The notes below the pieces were generated by a model. It ran no database searches and was not told where the DNA came from. It saw only the letters and a list, made by a program, of their open reading frames with translations. DNA of 64,000 nt from JAVVHE01 sp032249695 (GTDB lineage: Bacteria > Pseudomonadota > Alphaproteobacteria > Sphingomonadales > Sphingomonadaceae): contig JAVVHE010000003.1 of assembly GCA_032249695.1 (NCBI GenBank), positions 94,208 to 158,207 on the forward strand. Direction: 5' to 3'. This document shows positions 51,801 to 60,618 of this stretch, piece by piece; the stretch's first letter is position 1; each line of letters opens with the position of its first letter. The position numbers and the translations under genes are program-made.

Positions 51801-51904
51801 CCCTGACCGTGCTGGGCGGCCTCGTGACCGCAACGCCGTTCACGCTGCTGCTGCTGCCCGCGCTTGCTGCCCGAGCGAGGCACCCGCGATCGCCGCGCAT
51901 CTGA
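48845..51904 (+). CDS. RND efflux permease, HME (CusA/CzcA-like) type
   Basis: A 1019-residue inner-membrane pump with twelve expected helices, two large periplasmic loops and proton-relay acids in GVLIDDAIVDVENILRR, which matches the heavy-metal-efflux subgroup (D...EN) rather than drug pumps. The start is RTVVRWRGAVVLLYALGFVA. FMGL-like and SRPAEL features are also present. It is the last gene of the set, 32 bases after the adaptor. The metal or other substrate is unknown; copper, zinc and cobalt are family possibilities. The 225 bases after it hold only a short, uncertain open frame. Confidence 0.9.
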   Translation: MLGLLRTVVRWRGAVVLLYALGFVAALWRLRDAPLDVLPAFAPDHLTVQTEAPGFDVSQTELLVLRPLEAALAGTPGLEAMRSRAIQGLAVIDLTFPRGGDPYRTRNLVAEAVAAAIPRLPPGVGAPSVSPLTSATMDVLKIGLVSGRLPPMQLRTLADIELKPALLAVRGVARVNVFGGQVEQLRITADPARLMTLGIGIDQIAAAAQAALAPQPGGFVETGPQRLTVVAPLAGAAELAAAPVARAGSTQPIPLGEVASIASAPAPAFGDALVQGRPGVLLSISGQYGANTLAVTRALDERVAELSRELAPRGVRVYPALHRPANFVETSLINLSRALALGAALVAVVLVPLLRSWRAALISFLAVPVSLAAAALALWGLGYALDTMTLGGFAVALGVLIDDAIVDVENILRRARAHPPADREGWLETVVAGSAQIRRAVIYATLIVVLVFVPILFQSGIEGAFLGPLAAAFIVSVGVSLLVAFTLTPALAALLLRQAAATRSPRWLGPAERWQGRAITRLIRPAPALAVAGVALFAGLLTVTLSRPAELVPAFREGHFVVGLRFAQPGLSLGAARSVGEAVSADVLKLPFVATVEQQLGRSEAGADTWPVDQSEFHIELKPDPSIDQEAAQNAIRDVLKRYPGVEAEVLTFLGDRLSETLTGETTQGVVELRSESLPALAEAATKAAAVLAKVPGAADIATTADAGLPTLELSPVPGATALAGVDPALPPRVLRAATTGLPVGNVYEGPRAIPVVVALEPGAAGFPIDPGALPVSTPRLGVVPLSRLARLEPAEGLPLVRHDAMRRIATVGFNARGRPIEAVSADARAALARAGMPSGVDARVTGQGEGAAAARIGLGLAFGATILLVGLTLIAAFQRPAYAGLTILTLPFALIGGLAALLLARLPIGLGAAVGLITVFGVGVRNSVLLLTDLEDRGDRPDAAVVAAQDRFLAVVATVSVAALALLPLALDLGAAGAEIEGPLALTVLGGLVTATPFTLLLLPALAARARHPRSPRI

Positions 51905-52129
51905 ACTTGCGGGGGAAGGCCCAGTCGCTACGGCTAGGCTTGCAGATCCGGAGCTGCGACTCCGCGAAGCCGCCGGTGACGACGGTGTCGCGAAAATCCA
52001 GCTCACCACGATCGCGGGCATGCACGAGAGTATCGAGGTGGCCGACGCGGCACGAGCCGTCCGCGCGACGATCCTTGGCTTCAGCCGTGAACACGTGGCT
52101 TGCTAGCGGTGGCCGCCGACCTTTCGGCC

Positions 52130-53431
52130 CTAGAAATGCCCGGCCAGCGTTACCACCGGGCCGTTGCCCGGGAGTGCGTTGCCCTCGACGCGCCAGCGAT
52201 AGTCCGCCGAGAGGCTCACCGGCACGCGGCGGCCTTGGCGCAACTTGATCGTGGGGCCGATGTCGACGCGCGAGATCGTGATGCCCGATTGCTGCGCGCC
52301 GCCCCAGACGCCGCCGCCGAGCAGCAGGCGCGTGTTCGCGGGCAGCGGCAGGTTGAGGCCGCGCAGCGCTTCGGCCTGGCCGCCGACGAACCAGTCGGGC
52401 CGCTGCCCAACGATACCGCCCTCGCCATAGGCCGACAGCTCAAACCCGTGCCAGCGCCCGCCATAGCCGCCCGCCGCGCGCAATGCGAAATCGTCGCGCG
52501 CCGCCCCTGAGACCCGGATCAGCCGCTCGGCGAAGAGCGTCAGCGGCACGCCCGGCAGCGGACGCCATGACAGGCCGACACCCGCCTGCGCCGCCGGGCC
52601 TGCAACCGTCTGCGCCCGCGGATCGGTCGCGAGCAGGCGCGCGAACAGCTCTACCGGGCGGCGCGCGGTGGGCCGCGGCGCGTAGCCGACCGTCACCTGC
52701 GTCTGATCGGTGCCGAGCACGGGGCTTCCGGCGGGCAGCACGTTGTCGCCCGCGGGACGAGTCAGCGCATAGACTTCGGCGCGCCAGTGGCGGGTGAGCG
52801 CACGGTACTCGGCGCCCCACCCAGCGGCATTGGGATGCTCGGGCGCGGTGGCGAGCGCGGCGCGAAACTCCATCGCTGCGCCCTTGCGATCCCCCGCCGC
52901 GAGCCGGGCATAGGCGTTCGCCGCACGATCATACGCCTGTGCCTGCTGTTCGGGCGGCGTGCCGGGCGGCTTGGGCGTAGCGGGCGCAGCCTGTGCGGGG
53001 ATCGCGGTTGGGGCGGCGGCCGCCATGCCGAGCTGGGCGCTGGGCTCGCCCGCCGGGGGCGGGGCCCCGTACCAGACGATCCGGTCGCCGCGCGCTGGCA
53101 GGTCGCCGCGCGCCGGCGGCGCGGCGGCGCGCACCGGCGGCGCGGTTGACCACATCGGCACCGGCTGGGGGATGTAGACGATCTGCACTGGCGGAGCGGC
53201 GGCGGGCGCGGCCGGTGCGACCGCGCCCGGTTCGGCGCCGCGCGGATCGCTCCACGCGAAGGCGTCGCTGCTGCCCGGCGGCGGTGCGAGCAGCGCGGCA
53301 GCGCGCGGCGCCGGGTCGGCAGGCGCGGCTGCGAGGCCGAAATCGCGCGTCACCAGCGCCGCGCGCCAGCCAGCCCAGCCGGACAATGCCATGCCGATGA
53401 GCGCAAGCGCGTGAAGCGGGCGAATCGCCAT
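52130..53431 (-). CDS. NfrA-like periplasmic/outer-membrane protein (TPR plus beta-barrel)
   Basis: A 433-residue protein with a hydrophobic N-terminus, a Pro/Ala-rich linker (residues about 40-160), one TPR-like helix pair (QAQAYDRAANAYARLAAGDR) and a C-terminal barrel-like half ending VVTLAGHF. The C-terminal half resembles the end of NfrA, the N4 phage adsorption protein A, but is much shorter. Its ATG overlaps the stop of the glycosyltransferase gene (TGATG), so the two are coupled and likely form one glycan export unit. Confidence in the NfrA name is moderate. Confidence 0.7.
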   Translation of the reverse strand: MAIRPLHALALIGMALSGWAGWRAALVTRDFGLAAAPADPAPRAAALLAPPPGSSDAFAWSDPRGAEPGAVAPAAPAAAPPVQIVYIPQPVPMWSTAPPVRAAAPPARGDLPARGDRIVWYGAPPPAGEPSAQLGMAAAAPTAIPAQAAPATPKPPGTPPEQQAQAYDRAANAYARLAAGDRKGAAMEFRAALATAPEHPNAAGWGAEYRALTRHWRAEVYALTRPAGDNVLPAGSPVLGTDQTQVTVGYAPRPTARRPVELFARLLATDPRAQTVAGPAAQAGVGLSWRPLPGVPLTLFAERLIRVSGAARDDFALRAAGGYGGRWHGFELSAYGEGGIVGQRPDWFVGGQAEALRGLNLPLPANTRLLLGGGVWGGAQQSGITISRVDIGPTIKLRQGRRVPVSLSADYRWRVEGNALPGNGPVVTLAGHF

Positions 53432-54813
53432 CAGGCCGTGGCCGGCATGCGGTGTTCGGTCTTGTCCCAGCTCGCAACCGCGCCGGTGCGCAGCAGCGTC
53501 AGATAGCGCCGCGCCGCGCGCAGGCAGGCGAGCGCGTTGATGAGGTTCGCGACGACCGCGCGCGGGATCGAGGCCAGCCCCTCGCGCCAGCCATGCGCCT
53601 CGCCCGTAAACAGTGCGCGCACCGCCAGACGCCACGCCAACGCCAACCCGTTCGCGTGCAGCACCGCGCCCAGCAGCGAGCCCTCGGGCGCGAGCGGCGG
53701 CAGCGCTGCCTCCGGCCGCGCAAAACGCAGCGCCTCGACCGCGAGCGAGCAGGCAAGCGCGATATAAGCCAGCGCGATCAGCGGCGCGGTCACGAGCGGC
53801 TTGCGGTCGCGCCACAGCATGTAATGGTCGGCCGCGCTGCCGACCCAGCCCAGCCGGTCCCAGCCGGCGAGCGCGATGCCGAGCATCCAGCGCCCCTTCT
53901 GCCGCACGGCCGCGCCGAGCGTCGCAGGGAACAGCTCGCGCGTGGCGACCAGCTGACCCTCGGCATCGCGCACGCGCACCAAAGCGGTGCGGAGGCCCAT
54001 GCGCGCGAGGCGCAGGCCGATCTCATAATCCTCGGTGACGCACGCCGGATCGAACGGGTTGCCCCCCTGCGCGTCGGCGATGCGCTGGAGCGCGCCGCGA
54101 TCGATCGCGCAGGCGACCCCCGCCGACGGCACGCCCGCGCCAAGCACTTCACGCACGGCGACATCCTTGGCGTGGTTCTCGGCGAACTCGTCGAGATAAT
54201 GCCCGCAGACCCACGGCGACTTCGGATCGGCGAACGGCACCACGGGGAGCTGCACCAGCGCCACACGCGGGATCAGGTGATCGAACACGCGCAGTTCCAG
54301 CCGGTGCACCACGTCCTCGGCATCGTGCAGCACCACCGCCTTGAAGCGGATCCGCCGCCGCGCCTCGCACGCCTCAACCGCGCGCCACAGATGGTTCAGG
54401 CAATCGGACTTCGTCGTCGGCCCGGGGCGCGAGGTGGTCACCAGCTGCACCCGCCGGTCACGCACCGCGCAGACTGCGTCGCGGGTGGCGGGATCGTTCG
54501 GGTATACGCCGACGAACACGCGGTAATTGGGATGGTCGATCGTGCCGAGCAGCCCGCGCAGCATCCGGCCGATCACCGCGCTCTCGTCCCACGCGGGCAC
54601 GATGATCGCGATCGGCGCGCGCGCATCGCGGCCCATATCGTCGGCGCGCATCACCGGATGGCGGCGCCGGACCGTCACCGCGCGCCAGACGCGGCGGCCG
54701 ATGAACACCGCGTCGACGAACAGATCGTCGATCGCCGACGCGAGCAGGCCCACCGCCGCCAGCAGCAGCGCTTCTCGCGTCAACACTACGAACAGCGTGG
54801 CGCTGTCGACCAT
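53431..54813 (-). CDS. NfrB-like family 2 glycosyltransferase
   Basis: A membrane-bound processive glycosyltransferase of 460 residues. The GT-A core shows the aspartates in AVVLHDAEDVVH, the TEDYEIGLRL block and the QKGRWMLG (QxxRW) motif. Hydrophobic helices are at the N-terminus and after residue 330. It matches the catalytic part of NfrB, the N4 phage adsorption protein B, which makes a surface glycan. The C-terminal c-di-GMP-binding extension known in E. coli NfrB is not present. The sugar donor is unknown. Confidence 0.82.
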   Translation of the reverse strand: MVDSATLFVVLTREALLLAAVGLLASAIDDLFVDAVFIGRRVWRAVTVRRRHPVMRADDMGRDARAPIAIIVPAWDESAVIGRMLRGLLGTIDHPNYRVFVGVYPNDPATRDAVCAVRDRRVQLVTTSRPGPTTKSDCLNHLWRAVEACEARRRIRFKAVVLHDAEDVVHRLELRVFDHLIPRVALVQLPVVPFADPKSPWVCGHYLDEFAENHAKDVAVREVLGAGVPSAGVACAIDRGALQRIADAQGGNPFDPACVTEDYEIGLRLARMGLRTALVRVRDAEGQLVATRELFPATLGAAVRQKGRWMLGIALAGWDRLGWVGSAADHYMLWRDRKPLVTAPLIALAYIALACSLAVEALRFARPEAALPPLAPEGSLLGAVLHANGLALAWRLAVRALFTGEAHGWREGLASIPRAVVANLINALACLRAARRYLTLLRTGAVASWDKTEHRMPATA

Positions 54814-54917
54814 CGGCCAGGTGCATCCGTTCCGGATCGTTCAGGCGCGAGGGCATCCACGAGGTCCGGCGCGGGCGCAAAGCGCGGGTAAAGAACCGTT
54901 CAGAGCCGGACCGACGT

Positions 54918-55835
54918 TTAGTCCGCGACGTGCCCCCATTGGCGCAGCCGAGCGTCGATGGCTGCAACCAGCTCCAGCGGCCGATCGATCATCAGATGGT
55001 GGTGCGCGCGCTCGATCCGCACGAACGGCGTGCCGGCGGGCGCCTGCGCGCGCTGCTCGGCGATCAGCCCGGCCGGAGCGACCCGCGACCATTCGGCATG
55101 GATCACCGCGAGCGGGCAGCCCGGAGCGCCGAGCGCCGGCCAGCTGTCCCACGCCGCCATGCGCGTGAAGAAATCGGGATCGAAGCACCAGCGCCACGCG
55201 CCGCCGTCCTCGATCAGCGAGGCGCGCGCGATCGCATCGACGATGAACAGGTTTTCGACCGGCTGCTCGGGCATCAGCCGGAAGCGCGAGAGCGCCGCCG
55301 TCACGTCCGGATAGGCCTTGCGCCCCGGCAGCATCCGCCGCGCCCACAGCTGCCTGGCGGGTGGGCGCACGCCGCTGTCGAGCAGCATCGCTCCGCCGAA
55401 CTGCGGCCCGTGCCAGTGCGCTGCGAGCAGCGCGGGCGCGGCACCCATGCTGTGGCCGATGACGACCGGCGGCCCCGCCGCGCCCAGCCCGGCGGCGTCC
55501 GCGCAGGCGAGCGCCTCGGCGACGTAGGTTTCGATCGAATAGGCGTCGCGCCAGTCCGATCCGCCCATGCCCGACATGCTGAACGCAGCGACGCGATAGC
55601 GATCGGCGAACAGCGGCGCGATGTGCGCCCACCAGCGGGCGTGCGCCATGCCGCCGTGGATGAACATCAGCCCCGGTGCACCCTCCGGCCCCCAGACGAG
55701 CAGCTCGATCCCCGCGCCGTCGACCGTGACTCGGCGCTGGTCTGGAGCGTGCGCCATCGCAGCGCCGAACCACTGGGGCGCAGGCGGCACCGCGCCACTA
55801 AGCGCAGCGAGCGGCGGCGGGATCAGTCCAGTCAC
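54918..55835 (-). CDS. alpha/beta hydrolase family protein
   Basis: A 305-residue hydrolase with the nucleophile elbow GHSMGAAPALLA, the oxyanion motif FIHGGMAHARWW, and a C-terminal histidine in ERAHHHLMIDRP. This is a typical esterase/lipase-like fold without a signal peptide. The substrate cannot be told. It stands about 100 bases upstream of the glycosyltransferase gene on the same strand. Confidence 0.85.
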   Translation of the reverse strand: MTGLIPPPLAALSGAVPPAPQWFGAAMAHAPDQRRVTVDGAGIELLVWGPEGAPGLMFIHGGMAHARWWAHIAPLFADRYRVAAFSMSGMGGSDWRDAYSIETYVAEALACADAAGLGAAGPPVVIGHSMGAAPALLAAHWHGPQFGGAMLLDSGVRPPARQLWARRMLPGRKAYPDVTAALSRFRLMPEQPVENLFIVDAIARASLIEDGGAWRWCFDPDFFTRMAAWDSWPALGAPGCPLAVIHAEWSRVAPAGLIAEQRAQAPAGTPFVRIERAHHHLMIDRPLELVAAIDARLRQWGHVAD

Positions 55836-56088
55836 GCAACCGGATTAGCGGGCGGGGTTCGCAGGGTCCAGCGTTTACCTCCGGCGCGGCGCGAATCGGG
55901 GTTCAGGCGAGCGCGTTTCCGGCCACGCGATCGGGCGTCTGCAGACCCTCGCGCGCGGATATCGTCGAATCGTCTTGATGCCGATCCCGCTCGCTCGCGC
56001 CACGCCCACCGCCTGCATCGCTGCGATGTTATGGCGCCTGACCCGCTCGGACTGCGGCAGCCGCTCGATCACGCCCGCTCCTCCGCTG

Positions 56089-57228
56089 TCAACCGGTCGG
56101 CCGCGGGGGGAGCGCGGTGAGCGGGTTGACCGGGGTGCGGCCGCGGCGGAGTTCGAAGTGCAACTGCGGGCTGTCGACTTCGCCCGTGGCGCCCGCGCGC
56201 GCGATGGTCTGGCCGCGCGTGACGCGGTCGCCCTTGGCGACCATCAGCGTTTCGTTGTGGCCATAGGCCGTCACCCAGCCATCGGCGTGGCGGATGAGGA
56301 TCAGGCCGCCAAACGCGGCAACCCCCGATCCCGCATACAGCACCTCGCCGTCGGCCGCGGCGCGCACCGGTGCGCCTGCGACCGCTGCGATGTTGATCCC
56401 GTCATTCACCTGCCCGCTTGCCTTGCGCCCGAAGCCCGAGAGCAGGCGGCCGGTGAGCGGCCAATCGAGCCGGATCGCGGGCGCTTCGGCCACGGCGGGC
56501 ACGGGTGCGGCGCTCGACGCGGGCGGCGCGTTGCTCGCCGCAGTCGCCGCAGCCGCGGTCCTTGCGGGCGCGGGCTTCAGCAATCCGGGCGTGGCGGTGG
56601 CCCTAGCTTGCGCGCCGTTGGCAGCGGCGCCCCGCGCGGCCGGGCGGGGCTGAGCGCCGGCGATCAGGCGATCAATGTCGAGCTTGTTGGCACGCGCGCG
56701 GGCGACGACGTCGGGCTTGGGCGGGCTCGGCAGAAACACCAGGTCGCCGATCTCCAGCCGATAGGGCGGTCTGAGCCGGTTCGCCGCCGCAGCGTCCGCG
56801 AGCCGCACGCGGTAGGCACGCGCGATCGCCGCCAGCGTTTCGCCGCGCTCCACGCGGTGCAGGCGGCCCGCAGGCAGCTTCAGCACCTGCCCCCCGCCCA
56901 GCAGCGCATTGTCGGCCAGTCCGTTTGCCTGCGCGAGCACCGCCAGCGGCACGCCCTCGCGCCGCGCGATCGCTGCCAGCCCCTCGCCGGGCCGCACCAC
57001 AATCGTGCGCGCGGGCTGTTCGGGCGCGGTGGCGCGCACGGGGACCGGGCGCCAGGCCGGTGCGGCTGGTGGAGGCGCCGGCTGGACGAAGGCGGGCCGG
57101 TCGGTGGCCGGACGCGGCGGCGGTAGCTGCCGGGCCACGGGCGGCGGCGGCAGGCGTCCGCCATCCGTCGCGCAGCCGCCGAGCGCAGCAGCCAGCGCCA
57201 GCCCAGCCACCCGGCGCCGCACCGCCAT
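56089..57228 (-). CDS. NlpD/DipM-like LytM lipoprotein, probably an amidase activator
   Basis: A 379-residue lipoprotein (LGGCA, Cys19) with two LysM modules (about 75-120 and 121-168), a Pro/Ala linker and a LytM (M23) domain from about 260. The zinc ligands of active LytM peptidases are replaced: N275 for His, N279 for Asp and Q355 for the first His of HxH. It therefore cannot be a zinc endopeptidase and resembles NlpD, EnvC and DipM, which activate peptidoglycan amidases at division. The ATG at 57228 overlaps the surE stop (TGATG); the open frame upstream is the surE shadow. Confidence 0.9.
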   Translation of the reverse strand: MAVRRRVAGLALAAALGGCATDGGRLPPPPVARQLPPPRPATDRPAFVQPAPPPAAPAWRPVPVRATAPEQPARTIVVRPGEGLAAIARREGVPLAVLAQANGLADNALLGGGQVLKLPAGRLHRVERGETLAAIARAYRVRLADAAAANRLRPPYRLEIGDLVFLPSPPKPDVVARARANKLDIDRLIAGAQPRPAARGAAANGAQARATATPGLLKPAPARTAAAATAASNAPPASSAAPVPAVAEAPAIRLDWPLTGRLLSGFGRKASGQVNDGINIAAVAGAPVRAAADGEVLYAGSGVAAFGGLILIRHADGWVTAYGHNETLMVAKGDRVTRGQTIARAGATGEVDSPQLHFELRRGRTPVNPLTALPPRPTG

Positions 57229-57995
57229 CAGACTCCGGCGAGCGCCGCGCGCAGCGGGCCGAGGCTCGCGTGGTGCGTCATGTCGAGGTGCAGCGGCGTC
57301 ACCGACACATAGCCCTCGCGCATCGCCTTGAGATCGGTCTCGTGCCCCGGCTCGGCGGTCTCGCGGCCTAGCCCGAACCAGTGATACTCGAAGCCACGCA
57401 GATCGGTCCGCGACTCTAACTGCACGCGCCCGTAGTCGCGGAAGCCCTGCTCGGTCACCTTGATGCCCTGGATCGCGCCGCGCTCGGGCCGCGGGAAATT
57501 GACGTTGTATAGGACGCCCGCGGGCCAGTCGGCGCGCAGCAGCCCGGAGAGCACGCGCGGCCCCCATTGTTCGGCGGCGACAAAGGCATCCTCTCCGACC
57601 GCGCGCTCCTCGGTCGACTGGCTGAGCGCGACTGAGCGCACCCCTGCGAGCGTGCCCTCCATCGCCGCCGAGACGGTGCCCGAATAGGTCACGTCCTCGC
57701 CAAGATTCGGCCCGCGGTTGACGCCCGACAGGATCAGGTCCGGCGCGTGGTCCTTCAGGATCAGCCCCAGCGCGATCATCACCGCGTCGGTCGGCGTGAA
57801 GCGCACTGCGAAATGGCGTGGAGACACCTCGCGCACGCGGACGGGCTGGGTGAGCGTCAGGCTGTGCCCGGCGCCCGACTGCTCGTCGGACGGCGCCACG
57901 ACCCACACATCGTCGCTCAACCGGCGCGCGATGCGCTCCAGCGCGGCGATCCCGGGGGCGTGGATGCCGTCGTCATTCGTCACCAGGATGCGCAT
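57228..57995 (-). CDS. surE: 5'/3'-nucleotidase SurE
   Basis: SurE is a survival-linked phosphatase acting on nucleoside monophosphates and polyphosphate. The N-terminus MRILVTNDDGIHAPGI carries the metal-binding Asp-Asp, followed by PSDEQSGAGHSLT and SGVNRGPNLG. It has 255 residues. Its stop overlaps the start of the NlpD-like gene, repeating the surE-nlpD neighbourhood known from gammaproteobacteria but without rpoS. Confidence 0.95.
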   Translation of the reverse strand: MRILVTNDDGIHAPGIAALERIARRLSDDVWVVAPSDEQSGAGHSLTLTQPVRVREVSPRHFAVRFTPTDAVMIALGLILKDHAPDLILSGVNRGPNLGEDVTYSGTVSAAMEGTLAGVRSVALSQSTEERAVGEDAFVAAEQWGPRVLSGLLRADWPAGVLYNVNFPRPERGAIQGIKVTEQGFRDYGRVQLESRTDLRGFEYHWFGLGRETAEPGHETDLKAMREGYVSVTPLHLDMTHHASLGPLRAALAGV

Positions 57996-58066
57996 GGGCG
58001 CGGCTTGTGGCGGAGGCTGGGCCGCATGGGCAAGGGTCTTCGGCGCCGCTAACGCAGTCTCCTGTG

Positions 58067-58648
58067 ATGACCGAGCCTGTTCCGCACCACGCGACCGACC
58101 TTGCCGCCGCCCTCGCCGAGGCCCTGAGGCTCATCGGGCGCGGCGTCGCCGACCGGCGCAGCGCCTTCCACACGCCAACCCTTGCCACCATCGGGCTGGA
58201 TGGCGCGCCGCAGGCGCGGACCGTGGTGCTGCGCGCCGTCTCCGCGCCCGAGCGGCTGGTGCGCGTCCACACCGATCTGCGCAGCGTGAAGGCGGCCGAG
58301 CTGGCAGCCGATCCGCGCGCCGCCCTGCACTTTTACGAGCCGAAGCACCAGGTGCAAATACGTCTCTCCGGCCGCGCCCAGCTGCTGTCCGGCGACGCAG
58401 CCGAACCGTTCTGGACCGCGAGCCGCCCGATGAGCCGCCGCTGCTACGCTTCCGAGCCAGCGCCGGGCACGCCAATCCCCGCGCCCCAACCCGCCCCGCT
58501 GGACGAGGACTGCGGCCGCCCGAACTTCGCCGCCATCATGCTGCGCTTCGCCACGCTCGAATGGCTTTGGCTTTGGGCCGAAGGCCACCGCCGCGCGCGC
58601 TTCCGGTGGGATGGGGCGGACTGGGTGGGAGAGTGGGTGGCGGCCTGA
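58067..58648 (+). CDS. pyridoxamine 5'-phosphate oxidase-like FMN-binding protein
   Basis: A 193-residue split-barrel flavoprotein. IGLDGAPQARTVVLRAV, the HTDLRSVKAAEL block and ALHFYEPKHQVQIRLSGRA match the PNPOx family. The conserved PdxH C-terminus (ERLSPF-type) is not seen, so it is probably not the vitamin B6 enzyme itself. The ATG at 58067 (MTEPVPHH) is preferred. It is divergent from surE. The 175 bases after it hold no supported gene. Confidence 0.82.
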   Translation: MTEPVPHHATDLAAALAEALRLIGRGVADRRSAFHTPTLATIGLDGAPQARTVVLRAVSAPERLVRVHTDLRSVKAAELAADPRAALHFYEPKHQVQIRLSGRAQLLSGDAAEPFWTASRPMSRRCYASEPAPGTPIPAPQPAPLDEDCGRPNFAAIMLRFATLEWLWLWAEGHRRARFRWDGADWVGEWVAA

Positions 58649-58822
58649 TCCGGCCCGGTCAGACGGCCGGCACCCGAGCGTCATCGTCCGCAAGCGCCCA
58701 GTCCGCCGTGACCGGCGTTACCCGTTCTGCCTTCGCCTGCGCGACACGACGATGGTCAAACGGGTCGGAGTGACGCCGCTGTGTTTCGCTGCTTTTAGGC
58801 GGTTCATCGTCGGCAGTCGCCG

Positions 58823-60205
<1,383 letters not shown>

Positions 60206-60259
60206 GCGTCGCCTTTTGCTGGGCGCGCGCGCGTCGATCAAGTTTGGCGGCGCGGCAGG

Positions 60260-60618
60260 ATGAAGGGCTCGCAATGGCTGACAAGGGCGCTCGCAATCGG
60301 GCTCGACATGCTGTTGGCGGTCGCACTGGATTGCGTGCCGACGATGGTGGCCCATGCGCGCCGCCATCCGGACCGCGTGCCGCTGATGCTGATGCTGATG
60401 GATATGCTGTCGTTCGTGTCGTTCCTGCTGTCGGCGGGGCTGGTGGGCCGGACGATCACCGGCCGCGCGCGCGAGGGTGCAGCGGTTCATGGACGATCCC
60501 CCACAACCAGCGCCGCACCCGCAACGGCGCGCTGGTCGCCCTCTGGGCTGGCGACGACGGCCTGCGCGCTTACGAAACCGTGATCGCACGCCCGGTCAGC
60601 GGATCGACCGGCTCCTAA
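60260..60618 (+). pseudogene. small membrane protein gene, probably frameshifted
   Basis: The first part MKGSQWLTRALAIGLDMLLA to VGRTITGRAREG has GC-rich third positions and two hydrophobic helices. From about 60478 the same frame becomes irregular, while another frame (TIPHNQRRTRNGALVALWAG to ARPVSGSTGS, stop at 60618) takes over the coding pattern. This suggests a one-base change in the original gene or a sequencing error. Not assigned to a family. The end overlaps recQ by about 23 bases. Confidence 0.45.

Noticed and set aside
51905..52106. A short plus-strand frame after the RND pump (ending GFSREHVAC)
   Set aside because: Moderate coding bias, but it has no start with a ribosome site of its own and continues from inside the pump gene in another frame; could be a small remnant.
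55875..56072. A 65-codon minus-strand frame in the gap before the NlpD-like gene
   Set aside because: Arg-rich, no ribosome site and no family resemblance beyond a vague helix-turn-helix look.
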